Origin: Symbiodinium kawagutii | Taxonomy: Eukaryota > Sar > Dinophyceae > Suessiales > Symbiodiniaceae | Length of the DNA: 64,000 nucleotides | Direction of reading: 5' to 3' | Assembly: GCA_009767595.1 (NCBI GenBank) | Contig: VSDK01001179.1 | Coordinates: 219,307-283,306, forward strand | In this document: positions 46,364 to 56,795 of the stretch, piece by piece | Layout: each line of letters begins with the position of its first letter | Position numbering within the stretch: the first letter of the stretch is position 1 | Position numbers and translations under genes: made by a program | Notes under the pieces: generated by a model | Database searches by the model: none | Told to the model about the DNA's origin: nothing | The model's input: only the letters and a program-made list of their open reading frames with translations

Positions 46364-46552
46364 GCTCGCATACATCGCCTTGGTAGCACTAAGCTAAGGT
46401 CGATAAGAAGCAGGTGAAACAAATGAAACTGGTGAAACATAGTGAAACACGTGAAACATACGAAGCTTCGAAGCGGCGAAGAGAGGAAGCAAACGAAGCA
46501 TCAGGCAGTAATGTGCGAAAATTATGTACATGCAATGAATTCCCGGCCTCAC
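46364..46552. repeat. Direct repeat E, copy 2
   Basis: Second copy, with more GTGAAAC units than copy 1. The 340 bases between the copies show no gene. Confidence 0.85.
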
Positions 46553-48020
46553 TGATCATCTGCAGTCACTGCACTGGAATCGGCACAAGAGCTGGCTAAG
46601 GCTAGCCAGAGCTAGCCAGTCACTCCACCACACCCGTCATACATCGAACCGTCGGCAAAAGTCATGACGCTGTATGCCACTTTTGCGATTCATTCCAGTG
46701 AAAGCGTGATTGTTGTGCTGCTGAGTTTAGATCTGATACAGAGACCAGCGAAGCCACTGAAGAAAAGTGCCATAAGGAGCTGATAGCACTGAAATTTTGT
46801 GTTTGCCTGGCTCAGCGAGCCAGAGGAGAGAGGGCATGCCATCCTAGAGGTGGATGGCACAGCTTGGCGGGCCCAAACGCCCACACCGGGGAGACACCGT
46901 CAAGGGGCGAACCAACCGTTCCACACTCGGGCCAGACGGTCAGTTTCACCGAAGTTACTACTTACTGGTGAGGCCAGGGTGTGGATCTGGTCGGTTCAAC
47001 ACCTTGTCGAGGTATCTCGACCCTTGTATTATTCTTCTTCTTGGGAATAGTTTCCATCGCCATTAACTCTAGAGGAATTTTGGTCCACTGCGGTTCCTGT
47101 GTCAATCAAGTTAAATTTATCTCGAAAAGATGAATGAATTCCAGTCTTTTCTCCTCAAAATTGAAAGGCACATGGTTCAGCATATATTGCCTGCTAGACC
47201 ACAAAGGACACACAGCAGATTATTTCCTACGACCAGAAGTACGAGCTCAGAGGGAGTCCAGACCCTCATGTGACTGACGGTACATGGGTTTATGGCCATG
47301 CCCGTGTAACTGGAAAGCTCGCCAGCGAGTGAAGTTAGGTTCTGGAAAAAGGTGCACTAGTTTGTCGAAGGCTGCAAGGTGGCTGGGGCCATACCCTTGC
47401 ATATGTCGATTCAAACTGAGAAACTCTCGCGCGTGGGTGAAGCCGGGCACCCAGACGCAAGTATCCCAAACTTTGGCTGTGCACTTTGTTTTTTAACCAG
47501 TGATACCTAGGCAAATCCGCAGCAAGCTTAAAAATATTGACGATCAGTTGAGCAAGTACGCTGGCAACTTAGAGGGGGCGGTAGCCACAAATCACCTAAG
47601 TAGGTGAGAGATGGCCACGCACCATGGCAAGTAGTGAAGACGAAGTATTTTTAGCTTTTATATCAGATTGAGCTGTCGGTAATCGCTTGCTGAGATGGTG
47701 TTTTGGAAAGGTCAGAAAGGACAGAGGCTAAGAGCTCTTCGTCTCTCCCCGGAGGTACATAGAACCAAAGCTCTTGCCTCCGTCCTCTCAATGACCTTGC
47801 CAAATGCCAGATCAGCCACCGTATGATTGCCAGCAGGGATGCAGACGAGTTCCATGCGCGGCCGAGCCCGTAGGGCTAAGGTAAACGGCTACGGTCCAAA
47901 CAGCTGCGGGGGGGGAGGGAGAACAAAAGGGGAGAGGGAGGGAGAGGAGGAAGAGAAGGTGAGGTAAGGGAGGGTGGAGAGAAGGAAATGATGCCTTGTG
48001 TCAATTTGCCGCGACAGTTT
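46553..48020. other. No gene seen; 3' flank of cluster B
   Basis: Short frames only. Contains a purine tract at about 47908-47990 (G/A on plus, C/T on the coding strand of cluster B), possibly the 3' untranslated end of the helicase transcript. Confidence 0.5.
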
Positions 48021-48330
48021 TCACCGCCGCTTTCTTGCCTCCATTCGACGAAGATTGTGCTGGGTAACATAATGCTCGACTTTGTACAGGTCTTGATCTG
48101 CCGGAAAGGTTACGTGTGCAAAATGCTCTCGTTGAAGCTGCAGAAAGTAATTAACAAAATTGTGCCGCTCCTCTTTGGGAACATTGGATCTTGGGATGGC
48201 TGCTACCCCTCCCATAAGTGGGCATTTCTGTTCACCTTGCGCCCACTCTTGCAGCTGTTCCTTCGGGACAGTGGGCACTTTGAAATCTGAAGCAAAAATC
48301 GGCCCAAACAAGCTCCTAGATGAAGTGGGA
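48021..48330 (-). pseudogene. Out-of-frame C-terminal extension of the cluster B polyprotein
   Basis: After the 2,605-aa frame stops at 48316 (…YKDRSHFI), another frame continues with protein-like sequence: KVPTVPKEQLQEWAQGEQK, ERHNFVNYFLQLQREHF, HYVTQHNLRRMEARKRR, then a stop at 48021. It is charged and well composed for about 100 codons. Probably the true C-terminus, displaced by a frameshift near 48320-48350; programmed shifting is possible but unproven. Confidence 0.4.
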
Positions 48331-51300
48331 GCGATCTTTGTATGAGCGAGGTAGAGCTGGATGCTCCGCAAGTTGGTCATCCAGGAGACCAAAAGTACGT
48401 TTTCGGTGATGGAGAGTATCTGGATCAGCAACCAAATGAAACGGAGCCGGGGTCTGGCAATGTTCCAGACGGATTTTGCCATCTGCAGGTGTAGCTTTAG
48501 GCGGGACTCTGGCTTGGATGGAGAAGCGGACAGAGTCATGTGAGGGCACAAGTTTAGCAGCCATGCGAACATGGAGAAAGCCTTCAACAAACATAGTATC
48601 AAATCCAACTAACGGTTCAAGTCGGGCAAGATCAGCAGGGACCACTCCTGTAGCAATCTCCAGGGTGTGGCCTACTGAATTGGCATCACTGCTAGTAGTG
48701 ACAAATTGCTGTTGGAGGTTGAGGGAGACCTGTTTGGTGGCAAGGCTAGTAGAGAGCAGTTGCACAAACCCTACCGGAAAATATACATGCAATTTGCTCC
48801 ACGGGAGAGTACTGACCCGGAGTTTGTCAATTGTGGCTCCTGGGGTCTTAATCGAAAGAAAGCAGTCTGTGTCCTTTTCAATTCCCGTACTTGTCCCGTC
48901 CAAACGCTGTGTGAGGTCTTGAAAGCCTCTAATTGTTTCGCTAAGCAAGCATTGTTGCCAATAGGCCTCCGAACGGAACGGGAGCCATTGGTGGTTATGA
49001 GCCTGCATTAGTCTGTGGTTTTCAGGGACTTGGGAGAAGAAACTGGCCAACATAGCCGCAGCATTTGCGATAGTAAGGTCAGCCGCCTTCTGCAGGATCT
49101 GGGGAAGTCTACTGATGATGTCTGGGGAGCTGACCCCTTCGCCTAATAATCGAAGGGCAGTTCGGAAAATGTGCATCCTGTAGATACTGCCAAAAAATTG
49201 GCAATCGTATCTGAGGCAAGCAAGCGGCCAGCTTTCACCTAAGTTGGCGAGATGGCCTAAGTCCACTCGAACATTTGTAGAGCGATGGGGGGTAGGGAGA
49301 CCGGTACCCGCCTCGGCATTGGGATCTGCTTCAGAGGGTTGGAGTGGTTGATGCTTGAGGGAGCGAGTGATGCTTGTGACGACTGATGTCCTTGCTTGGT
49401 CCATTGCTTTTTGGTCATTGCTTTCGATGATAGGTTCTTCGTCACTATGTGGGGGAGAGGGCACAGGCGACGGAGGCTGAGGAGATTCTTCACCAGATGA
49501 TGGCACATCGATGGTATGAATTTTGTTGGACGATCGGCTGGGGGGACGAGCGGGAGGAGTGCGAGAGCGCGATCTCCATACTCGAGCAGGTTCTGGCTGA
49601 GTAGGCCTCTCCACTTTCTCTGTGTCAGCAGGTTCTGGCCTAATTGGTTGGCGGTGTTTGCGAGCCCATTGGGCCATTTGGTGTGGTGGGACTTGGGGAT
49701 CAATGTTGCGCCACGGGTCTGGTGGAAGCTTAGAGATCGCATGTGTGGCTACTAGAGCTAAATACCGGGGCTCAGCTCGCCAGCTGTCATAAAAATGTTT
49801 TTTGCCCAGCGACCAGGCAACATGCGACTGTCCTTCATTGCTTGACATTTGTTTATTCCAGAATTGGTGATGTAGTATCCAACCGGTGGCTGTAGGGATG
49901 ACAATCCACTCGGGGGTTCTGGAATTGTCTCGCCCATACGCCCATAGGAGGTGTCCATTTTCATGCTGCCGTGGATAGTATTTGCTCCGTTCTGGCCACT
50001 TGTGGCTGCGTCGATTTGCTACGGTATAAAAGTCTGCCAGCATCAAGTGATAACGCTCGGTTGTGTATTTAGGGGTGGCCACCTCTGGTGCTCCAGTTTT
50101 AGGGGTAGTGAAACAGAAGCACAGGCCAAAAGAGAGTGGAAGGTGGTCTCCTCCGATGTGATTACCTTGCATTAAGTGGTCGGTGGCCTGGGGAGCAAAG
50201 GCAGTTGGGTCTACTTCTCCATATGAGTCTAGGAGCTGATAGCGGTTGGATTTGATGAAACTGACTCCATGCACGAGGGTGCTGAGCACTTGCATGACTC
50301 CAGGGAGGCCACGCATGTCGAGTGGGGCAATCATAGTTGTAATAGCTTGCGCGCGTGTGAGGCCCACACAGGCACGGGTGTATGCTTCGATGTGATCTTC
50401 CCGGTCGCCGTCATGGCTGCTACTAAGAAAATTGACCCCTGTTTGAAAGCAGAGGCCCGTATGGCAGGTGGCACCAGCAAGTGTTACCACTGTATCCACC
50501 CTCAGTGGTACATCACGGCCATTGGGCTTGCGGGGCACTGGCCGAGCACAATGAAGATTACTCTTGAGCCCTAGCCGGTTGGTGAGCACCAAAAGCCCCG
50601 GTGTGGCATTGGCAATAGTTTCATCCTTGGCATCATAGGGGGGGAGCTTTGCATGTTGGTCCATCACAGCTTTCCACACTTGGCGACTTGCGTCTGGAGA
50701 AATAACATTGTCACGTTCTCTTGGATCGCTCCTAGAGCGATTGCCTTTGTCAGACTTGTCATGGTCCCAGTGGATGTACCTGAAACCCGTTGGTTGCTCG
50801 TAATCTTGTCGTCGGGTGCCAGTACCAATGCAGTATCCTTGGGCCGATTCACGACATAGCATCGGGTATTGCACCGCGATGACCGGTTCATAAACTTGTT
50901 GAGGGACTCGAGAGCTCGTTGGCAAAATTAGGGACCAGTGATGACTGCCGGCCAGGCCTGCGGCTTCCATCGTATTGGTGGCCGTGTCAATGTCAAAAGG
51001 AGAGCCAGGCATAGCTGTTAATAGGCTGATGGCGAGCAGTACACCAATGGGTGTGTCTGTCCGAATTTTTTCCAGATCAGGAGTATATTCATTGATCCAG
51101 AGGTAAACATCAAAGGCACGACGTGCAGGATCGGGTTCCCCTTGAGGGTCACACGGATACCCCGGGTGAGGGAGAAGAGACAATTTGTTAGGGGGATCCA
51201 TTCGCCAAGCTGCTGTAATATCATGAAATTCCATAGACAGACTATGTGCAAAAATTTGTCCGATGGTATGCTGAGTTTGAATCAGGTGGCTGAAGGCGGC

Positions 51301-54300
51301 CCCGAGGCATCGGGGTTCGGTCCAGTTGTGGTCTCCGCGGAGACCGATTTTTGATGTTGTGATTCGCCTTCGTATGGCTTGCGTGGTTTGCGACTTATCT
51401 TCCATACCACCCTGTCCCTGGTGAACGTCCCCAACTTCGACTTGGAGGCACCCCGGATTAGGCACTGCCTGTGCATGGGCACTCTTAACATCACCTTGCT
51501 GCTGCGCCTCTTCATGAACACAGATTGAGCAGGTCCTGAGGTGGTTCGCAAGGTCTTGTTTGTAGTTGTCAATGGCTCTGTCTGCGACGCCAGTGGTGCA
51601 AATAAGGACTTTGGCTCGTCTAACCGACTCTTCGCATTTGTCTACACAGACATCAATGTATGATTGTTGATCAGCTTTAGAAAAGGCAGTGACTGATACA
51701 ACACGAACCAGCAGCTTGCGTTGAAGTGATGAAAGCTTCATTCTTTGGATCATGGAGGCAAGCGCTTCCCCTGCAGGGTCTTCTTTGTGGATAACTGTGA
51801 TTTTGGCATGAGAGGTTGTGAGAGAGAGCCAAGCCAGCAAATAAGCGAGGGAGGTGGTTTTTCCAGCACCAAATACTCCCTCGACCGCTAGGTCAGATCT
51901 GCATGATTTCAGTGCCATGATAAGCGCAGCAGTAAACGACACAAAGTGACCAGCATCGTTGTCAGCTTCCTTGATTAGCTGGCGGGCAAACTGTGGTGCC
52001 TGTGGGAGATAAGTCTCTGCCGCTCCAGTGGCCAGGAGCTGGGTGAGCTGGCGCAGGCTTCGCAAAAGGTCTTCTTTGTGTCGTACTTGATAAGTAGGTG
52101 TGTCCACTGAGTGGGTGATTCCAAACTGGATTGGACGATGTTGGAGTGGCATGGCAGCAAGGCGTGCTAGATGTGCTCCAGGGATGGTGGAGCCAACCAG
52201 CTCCATGCGGCTGATGCGTAACTTGGCTTCCTGATCGAGGTGCAGTAGCTCAGTCGGGAGGCCAAATGGAAAATCCATGTCTTCCTGCATGCCCATGTCC
52301 ATCGGGCAGGGGACCACTGCAATATGCCACGATTTAGCTTTGGCGCGTCTAGCCAGCAGGTCCTCATGGCTTTCTTTTTGCTTCTTGCGCTTGGGCACGA
52401 TGTGTTGTTGCAGGACGAGGATAAGAAGAGAGAAGGGGTTCCCTAAGTAGGTCCCCCCTTCTCCCATTCTTTGGCACTGCAAGTGTAAGGCATTGCCACT
52501 CATCGCACCGAACTGGACGGAGTTCCCGTCTGCGCGGTAGTCAGCGAAAGGGTCTGGGCTTCCTTCATGTTGTGAGAACAGCGCTGGGCTGGCATGAGGA
52601 TCATGGAATTCCAAGTCAAACTCGTGCATGGAGTATGTGCTAATGGCATAAGGCCGAAGAGTAGCTTGCGCTGCTTTGTACTGCAAATTCGGGTTAGTCT
52701 TAGGGATGGCATACTTTGCATCATTAAAAGACTTATACGAAACTTGTGGCAAGTAAATGTACAACATGACCAGCATTTCTCTTACCGGGATTAAGCTGAG
52801 TTGTTGTCGCACTAAGCTAGTGAGCCAGTCCGATGCACCTTGGTCATAACTACTGTCCAGGTGGATGACTACTTCTTCAAGCAAAGTACTATGCAGTGCT
52901 TCAATTGAGTCAACATCAGGGCCTCCAAGGGCATTGGCTGCCGATAACAGGGACTCATCAGGATCACCCAGGCACTGAAGCAGTGGTGCATATGTATCTG
53001 TCAGCGAGAAACGGGACCAGGAGAGAAGTCGCAGTGGTGCATGGATGCGAACTTCGTACGGTCGCATATGCGGCACAGTGCACAATAAGTTTTTGAGTTG
53101 AACAACACCGCGAGGCAGCTCTTCATCCAGAAGATAGGCATAGTCATGAAATGAGTGTCCCATCCATCGTGGCTTCCCGGCTATATGTGTGATTCTGAGG
53201 AATTGGGAGAGCAGGGGTAAGAGAGATTCTGGGTGCCAAAAGCACAGCGAGTCTTCTTTGAGGTGGATGAGGGTGACTTGGTGTTTGAGAGTGCCTTGAT
53301 TTTCAACCGCCCCTAAGTGTACCAGGGCTGGGAGCATGCTGGGTGCCATGGCCATGGCTCCGGCTGTGAGGCGAACTGACAATCCATGTAGATGTGCAAC
53401 ACAAGCGAGGGCAGTGGCAGCATAACTGCCTGCAGAGAAGCCTCGTATGTGAAGACAAAGGCGTATAGATGGTTGAGCATTTGGGGTATACTTCGGGGGA
53501 TTGGTTAAGAAGGGCACGATCGAAGAGAGGGCGCCTGCAACATGAAGACTTTTGAGTTGCCAGTGTAGTCCAGCTAAATAGGCCTGATGCGGTTCATGTC
53601 TATGTGCAGGAACTGCAGCAGCACTTTTGGCAATCAGAACGGAACGGATGAGAAGATCAAGCGCACTAACTCCTCCGACCCCTTCCCAAACTGTTTCAAC
53701 CTGCTGTGTGTTGAGCATTAGCGTAGTGATTTCATGCAATGCTACACTGGCCCCTCTAGCTAGCGTGAGCAAGGGTTGGGCTTGTTGATTAGCTAATGGA
53801 AGGACCTGGTCCACTGGGCATAGTGTAGGTCCATAGACCGTAAGGTCCCCATCGACCAAACAGTTGCTCAAAGTTAGGTGAAGTGCTTCGCGCAACCCTA
53901 GCGGACGGCTTCCCAAGCCGAGGCAGTCCACATAAATGTCTTCATGGAGCTCAGTGGCAATGGTGGACAGGACAGCAGTAATTTCGTCCATGAGAATGAG
54001 GTGCATGATGTTCTGCATATTGTCAAGAATTCGCTCATGAGGCGGCAAAGCCAGGAAGGTGTTTAAGGCTTTGGATTCATGTTGATCTTGGCAAAGAAGG
54101 GTAAGTATGTGTCCCGTAGAGGGGCGAGTTTGATCAAGGGCGTCGAGGTCGAGGAAACCTTGGGATGCAACAGGATGGTGTTTGGCACGAGGAAGCAAGT
54201 CCTCATGCAGACTTTGCCTGAGAGAACTATGGATGCTGCTCATGCATTCTGACAAAGTCTCTTGCATTTCTTCATCGTCTGTAGGAACTTCCTGGATTTC

Positions 54301-56133
54301 TTCGACTTCTGGACCTGGGTCAACTGCCATAGGGATCGGTTGTTCACTGATCTCTCCCACACCTGGTAGAGTTTGTGGAGCCGGAAGCAAGTCAGCTGGG
54401 CCTGTGCTTGGCGGGGCGCCTCGCAAGTATGTGGAGATACTGCATGGGTGCTGCACGGCAAACGGGAGATGCAGGAAAAGGTCGGGTCGGGTGGCCTCTG
54501 GCATGAGGCGAGTTGTCCATCGCAGAAGCAGTGCGGCCCGCATGCGAGGAGTGAGCAGACCTCGGCGTACAGTCCCTTGCCACAGCATACCTCCAGCCGG
54601 CTGCCATTTTCGAGTATGGAAAGCTGCATGCAGGATATTGGGACCATCACGTACTCCATGGAGACAGACCGCCAGAGGTTCCCACCCGTGTGATGCCTGA
54701 ATCTCCAGACTCTTTGCGGCATCGGCCTTAGCTGTTCCATAGCTATGGAGAATGGCAGGTCGGAGAAATCCCTGCTGGCAGCGGGGCTCTTGAAACATGC
54801 CCTTGCCCGGAAGAGACAATGACTTGACAGTGCCCTCCAGTTGCGGGAGGAGTGTGAGAGCAGCTTGTTCAAAGGTGGCTCGTGCCCATCGTGTAAGGGA
54901 AGGCTGTCTGTGCTGCCCAAGTGGGCTGAGATTTGCTGGGTGTGCAAATTTTCTCCATCGAGGTTTTGTTTCTTCTTGTCTAAGCTCTGGAACAGGCCAG
55001 TATGCCTTAAGACAAAATTCTCCATAGAGAGCCCATGCAGTGCATTGGTCGAAAGCCGAGGTGGCCACTGCACCTAATAAGGGCGTAAGAAGAAGGCCGC
55101 TTTGTAGGGCTTTGGTAGGATTGGCAGGCGGGCGGGAACTTTGGATAAAGGTGAGGCGTCGCGCATGGAGGGCTACCGAAAGCTCTTGGGCTGACGCCGT
55201 AGGCGGCGTGCGAAGCTGCTGGTCACCTATTGAGATTACCATGCCTGCGTTAAATTCGTAATGGCTTTCAGTGACAAGCAACATGGTGAGTTTACGCTTA
55301 TCAGTTCGCCCTACTAATCTGTCGGCAGTAGGTTGTTGTTCAGCTAAGACTGCAAGTTCTTGAACATCAAACAAGGACAATGGAACACAGTCATTATCAA
55401 TAAGGATGATATTTGGCCCTGGATACAAGAAACGGGCCGCTTCTAAAACAAAGGTGCCAGCCCAGATATAAGGGATGTCGGCTAACCCGCTGCAATCGTC
55501 CGCTGTGATCCAGATCAGGTCCACTGTGTCTCCTGCCGGGCTGACTTGGGTCCTACGGCTGTGCCACCAGGGCGCAAAGAATTGCCAGTGCGGCACTTGC
55601 GAGGGGTGCCGATTGTCAACCATTAGGTACACCGTGGTGGTAGCCAAGAAAGTGGTCTGGTACTGTAGGAGACATGTGAACAGTTTGTCATGGTCGACCT
55701 CCGGGAAGATGGATGTTGCAGGATATGTGTCAGCAGGTGCTGGCGGCCGGCTGACAACATCACCCAGAACAGTGTCATAGGCAGGAGTACCATACGCTGT
55801 CTGATCAAATCCGAGGGCTGGGGAGACAGTTTTTGCGCTGCCGAGCAAAGATTCAAGTTCCTGACGAATAATTGACATATTGAAAGAGCTTGGATCGTTA
55901 CCAGTCCATAAAACCCCTGGTATTGGGGAAAACCACCCTGTAGAAGCGTCAGGGTCAGCATGATGCGCTGCCGTCAAAGGAGGTAGGCTGCAGGGACTGG
56001 AATCGCTTGACATGTCATTGTCGTCTTGATCTGTGTCAGTCGCCAAAGGTGCAAACTGTCCCCCCGTGGCGAGAGGTGGAGGCATGGGAGCAATACTGGT
56101 ACTGTCTGGACACGGGTGCGTACCGAGGCCCAT
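48316..56133 (-). CDS. Giant polyprotein of cluster B: GT8-like / GxSxG hydrolase-like / SF1 helicase (2,605 aa)
   Basis: Intronless; ATG 56133 (MGLGTHPCPDSTS). Collinear with the cluster A polyprotein. About 241-250: IILIDNDCVP (DxD-like), then YEFNAGMVIS and HSYGTAK, as in GT8-like glycosyltransferases. About 895: RGFSAGSYAA (GxSxG) with conserved later EDSLCFW and FHDYAYLLD, a plausible Ser-Asp-His set. About 1414-1422: GVFGAGKTTSLAY (Walker A); about 1537: VHEEAQQQGD; about 1565: VGDVHQGQGG; about 1919: VGLTRAQAITTMIAP (motif VI). After the helicase comes KHFYDSW (shared with HFYDSW of A), an Arg/Ser/Pro-rich linker (RSRSRTPPARPPSRSS), and a C-domain conserved with A. Motifs of all three enzyme-like regions are intact in both copies, which argues for selection. 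Substrates unknown; a helicase could act on element RNA. The last ~100 codons appear frameshifted. Confidence 0.8.
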   Translation of the reverse strand: MGLGTHPCPDSTSIAPMPPPLATGGQFAPLATDTDQDDNDMSSDSSPCSLPPLTAAHHADPDASTGWFSPIPGVLWTGNDPSSFNMSIIRQELESLLGSAKTVSPALGFDQTAYGTPAYDTVLGDVVSRPPAPADTYPATSIFPEVDHDKLFTCLLQYQTTFLATTTVYLMVDNRHPSQVPHWQFFAPWWHSRRTQVSPAGDTVDLIWITADDCSGLADIPYIWAGTFVLEAARFLYPGPNIILIDNDCVPLSLFDVQELAVLAEQQPTADRLVGRTDKRKLTMLLVTESHYEFNAGMVISIGDQQLRTPPTASAQELSVALHARRLTFIQSSRPPANPTKALQSGLLLTPLLGAVATSAFDQCTAWALYGEFCLKAYWPVPELRQEETKPRWRKFAHPANLSPLGQHRQPSLTRWARATFEQAALTLLPQLEGTVKSLSLPGKGMFQEPRCQQGFLRPAILHSYGTAKADAAKSLEIQASHGWEPLAVCLHGVRDGPNILHAAFHTRKWQPAGGMLWQGTVRRGLLTPRMRAALLLRWTTRLMPEATRPDLFLHLPFAVQHPCSISTYLRGAPPSTGPADLLPAPQTLPGVGEISEQPIPMAVDPGPEVEEIQEVPTDDEEMQETLSECMSSIHSSLRQSLHEDLLPRAKHHPVASQGFLDLDALDQTRPSTGHILTLLCQDQHESKALNTFLALPPHERILDNMQNIMHLILMDEITAVLSTIATELHEDIYVDCLGLGSRPLGLREALHLTLSNCLVDGDLTVYGPTLCPVDQVLPLANQQAQPLLTLARGASVALHEITTLMLNTQQVETVWEGVGGVSALDLLIRSVLIAKSAAAVPAHRHEPHQAYLAGLHWQLKSLHVAGALSSIVPFLTNPPKYTPNAQPSIRLCLHIRGFSAGSYAATALACVAHLHGLSVRLTAGAMAMAPSMLPALVHLGAVENQGTLKHQVTLIHLKEDSLCFWHPESLLPLLSQFLRITHIAGKPRWMGHSFHDYAYLLDEELPRGVVQLKNLLCTVPHMRPYEVRIHAPLRLLSWSRFSLTDTYAPLLQCLGDPDESLLSAANALGGPDVDSIEALHSTLLEEVVIHLDSSYDQGASDWLTSLVRQQLSLIPVREMLVMLYIYLPQVSYKSFNDAKYAIPKTNPNLQYKAAQATLRPYAISTYSMHEFDLEFHDPHASPALFSQHEGSPDPFADYRADGNSVQFGAMSGNALHLQCQRMGEGGTYLGNPFSLLILVLQQHIVPKRKKQKESHEDLLARRAKAKSWHIAVVPCPMDMGMQEDMDFPFGLPTELLHLDQEAKLRISRMELVGSTIPGAHLARLAAMPLQHRPIQFGITHSVDTPTYQVRHKEDLLRSLRQLTQLLATGAAETYLPQAPQFARQLIKEADNDAGHFVSFTAALIMALKSCRSDLAVEGVFGAGKTTSLAYLLAWLSLTTSHAKITVIHKEDPAGEALASMIQRMKLSSLQRKLLVRVVSVTAFSKADQQSYIDVCVDKCEESVRRAKVLICTTGVADRAIDNYKQDLANHLRTCSICVHEEAQQQGDVKSAHAQAVPNPGCLQVEVGDVHQGQGGMEDKSQTTQAIRRRITTSKIGLRGDHNWTEPRCLGAAFSHLIQTQHTIGQIFAHSLSMEFHDITAAWRMDPPNKLSLLPHPGYPCDPQGEPDPARRAFDVYLWINEYTPDLEKIRTDTPIGVLLAISLLTAMPGSPFDIDTATNTMEAAGLAGSHHWSLILPTSSRVPQQVYEPVIAVQYPMLCRESAQGYCIGTGTRRQDYEQPTGFRYIHWDHDKSDKGNRSRSDPRERDNVISPDASRQVWKAVMDQHAKLPPYDAKDETIANATPGLLVLTNRLGLKSNLHCARPVPRKPNGRDVPLRVDTVVTLAGATCHTGLCFQTGVNFLSSSHDGDREDHIEAYTRACVGLTRAQAITTMIAPLDMRGLPGVMQVLSTLVHGVSFIKSNRYQLLDSYGEVDPTAFAPQATDHLMQGNHIGGDHLPLSFGLCFCFTTPKTGAPEVATPKYTTERYHLMLADFYTVANRRSHKWPERSKYYPRQHENGHLLWAYGRDNSRTPEWIVIPTATGWILHHQFWNKQMSSNEGQSHVAWSLGKKHFYDSWRAEPRYLALVATHAISKLPPDPWRNIDPQVPPHQMAQWARKHRQPIRPEPADTEKVERPTQPEPARVWRSRSRTPPARPPSRSSNKIHTIDVPSSGEESPQPPSPVPSPPHSDEEPIIESNDQKAMDQARTSVVTSITRSLKHQPLQPSEADPNAEAGTGLPTPHRSTNVRVDLGHLANLGESWPLACLRYDCQFFGSIYRMHIFRTALRLLGEGVSSPDIISRLPQILQKAADLTIANAAAMLASFFSQVPENHRLMQAHNHQWLPFRSEAYWQQCLLSETIRGFQDLTQRLDGTSTGIEKDTDCFLSIKTPGATIDKLRVSTLPWSKLHVYFPVGFVQLLSTSLATKQVSLNLQQQFVTTSSDANSVGHTLEIATGVVPADLARLEPLVGFDTMFVEGFLHVRMAAKLVPSHDSVRFSIQARVPPKATPADGKIRLEHCQTPAPFHLVADPDTLHHRKRTFGLLDDQLAEHPALPRSYKDRSHFI

Positions 56134-56188
56134 GCAGTGTGGCCTGGTAGTATATAGGAAGTTCGGGTGGCACTAAAGAGGCAGCGAG

Positions 56189-56220
56189 GCAAGAGATACT
56201 CCAAGTGGAGAAACTCGAGC
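56189..56220 (-). promoter_or_regulatory. ACTT-loop hairpin 1
   Basis: Coding-strand CTCC-ACTT-GGAG with an outer GAG/CTC after a 3x3 internal loop (AAGAG-ATA-CTCC-AAGT-GGAG-AAA-CTC on plus). About 55 nt before ATG 56133. Confidence 0.75.
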
Positions 56221-56256
56221 GTCAGCCGCACACTGGGAACCTAAGGAGCACCGCAA

Positions 56257-56280
56257 GAGGAACTCCAAGTGGAGAAACCC
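56257..56280 (-). promoter_or_regulatory. ACTT-loop hairpin 2
   Basis: Same CTCC-ACTT-GGAG core; the outer stem is decayed (plus strand GAGGAACTCC-AAGT-GGAGAAACCC). Confidence 0.65.
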
Positions 56281-56398
56281 AAGCGATAGTTGCCTCGGAT
56301 GAATGCAAGGGAAGCGCCCTCTGGATGTTAATGAGGAATTTCAAGTGAGTAAAGTCGGGAATGACACCTCTGGCAAGCCAGTGCAGGGTTGTGGCGAT

Positions 56399-56430
56399 GC
56401 AGGAGATACTCCAAGTGGAGAAACTCCTGC
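56399..56430 (-). promoter_or_regulatory. ACTT-loop hairpin 3 (best preserved)
   Basis: Plus strand GCAGGAG-ATA-CTCC-AAGT-GGAG-AAA-CTCCTGC: outer 7 bp perfect, symmetrical 3x3 internal loop, inner 4 bp, AAGT loop (ACTT on the coding strand). Confidence 0.85.
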
Positions 56431-56774
56431 GTCAGCACTGTAAGTTGTTGGTGATTGTTGGTGATTAGAGAAAGTAGGATAGCGTCCAAGGCCAAGAACG
56501 AAGGGATACTGGACGGCAGTTGCAGCGATCGAATGGAGGCACAGGCGAATGACGAGAATGGATGCTTGAAAACACGGAGCGAGAGGTTCCACAAGTGCAG
56601 CACCTCTCACACCAGTGAAGTCAGGCAGGTGAGTGGGAGTGGAGAGTATTCACCGAAGCAGAAGGTCTCTCAAGTGAGTGACCTTAAGCTACAGATGAAG
56701 AGAGGGGTCGAAAGGGGTGGAGAGGGCAGGAGTGAGAATGTGAGAAGCGGTAGGCTGTATGGGGGAGAGTGTCA

Positions 56775-56795
56775 CTTGAGCCAAGGCCAGGCAGG
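56775..56795 (-). other. DinoSL relic
   Basis: Coding-strand CCTGCCTGGCC directly followed by TTGGCTCAAG; the last ten bases equal the spliced-leader end, and CCTGGCC stands for CGTAGCC. It lies upstream of the three hairpins, the same order as in the LINE and at 12333. Confidence 0.65.

Noticed and set aside
54240-55073. 277-aa minus-strand ORF inside the cluster B polyprotein, and 172-aa plus-strand ORF at 54182-54700
   Set aside because: Alternative frames of a long gene whose own frame is conserved with cluster A.
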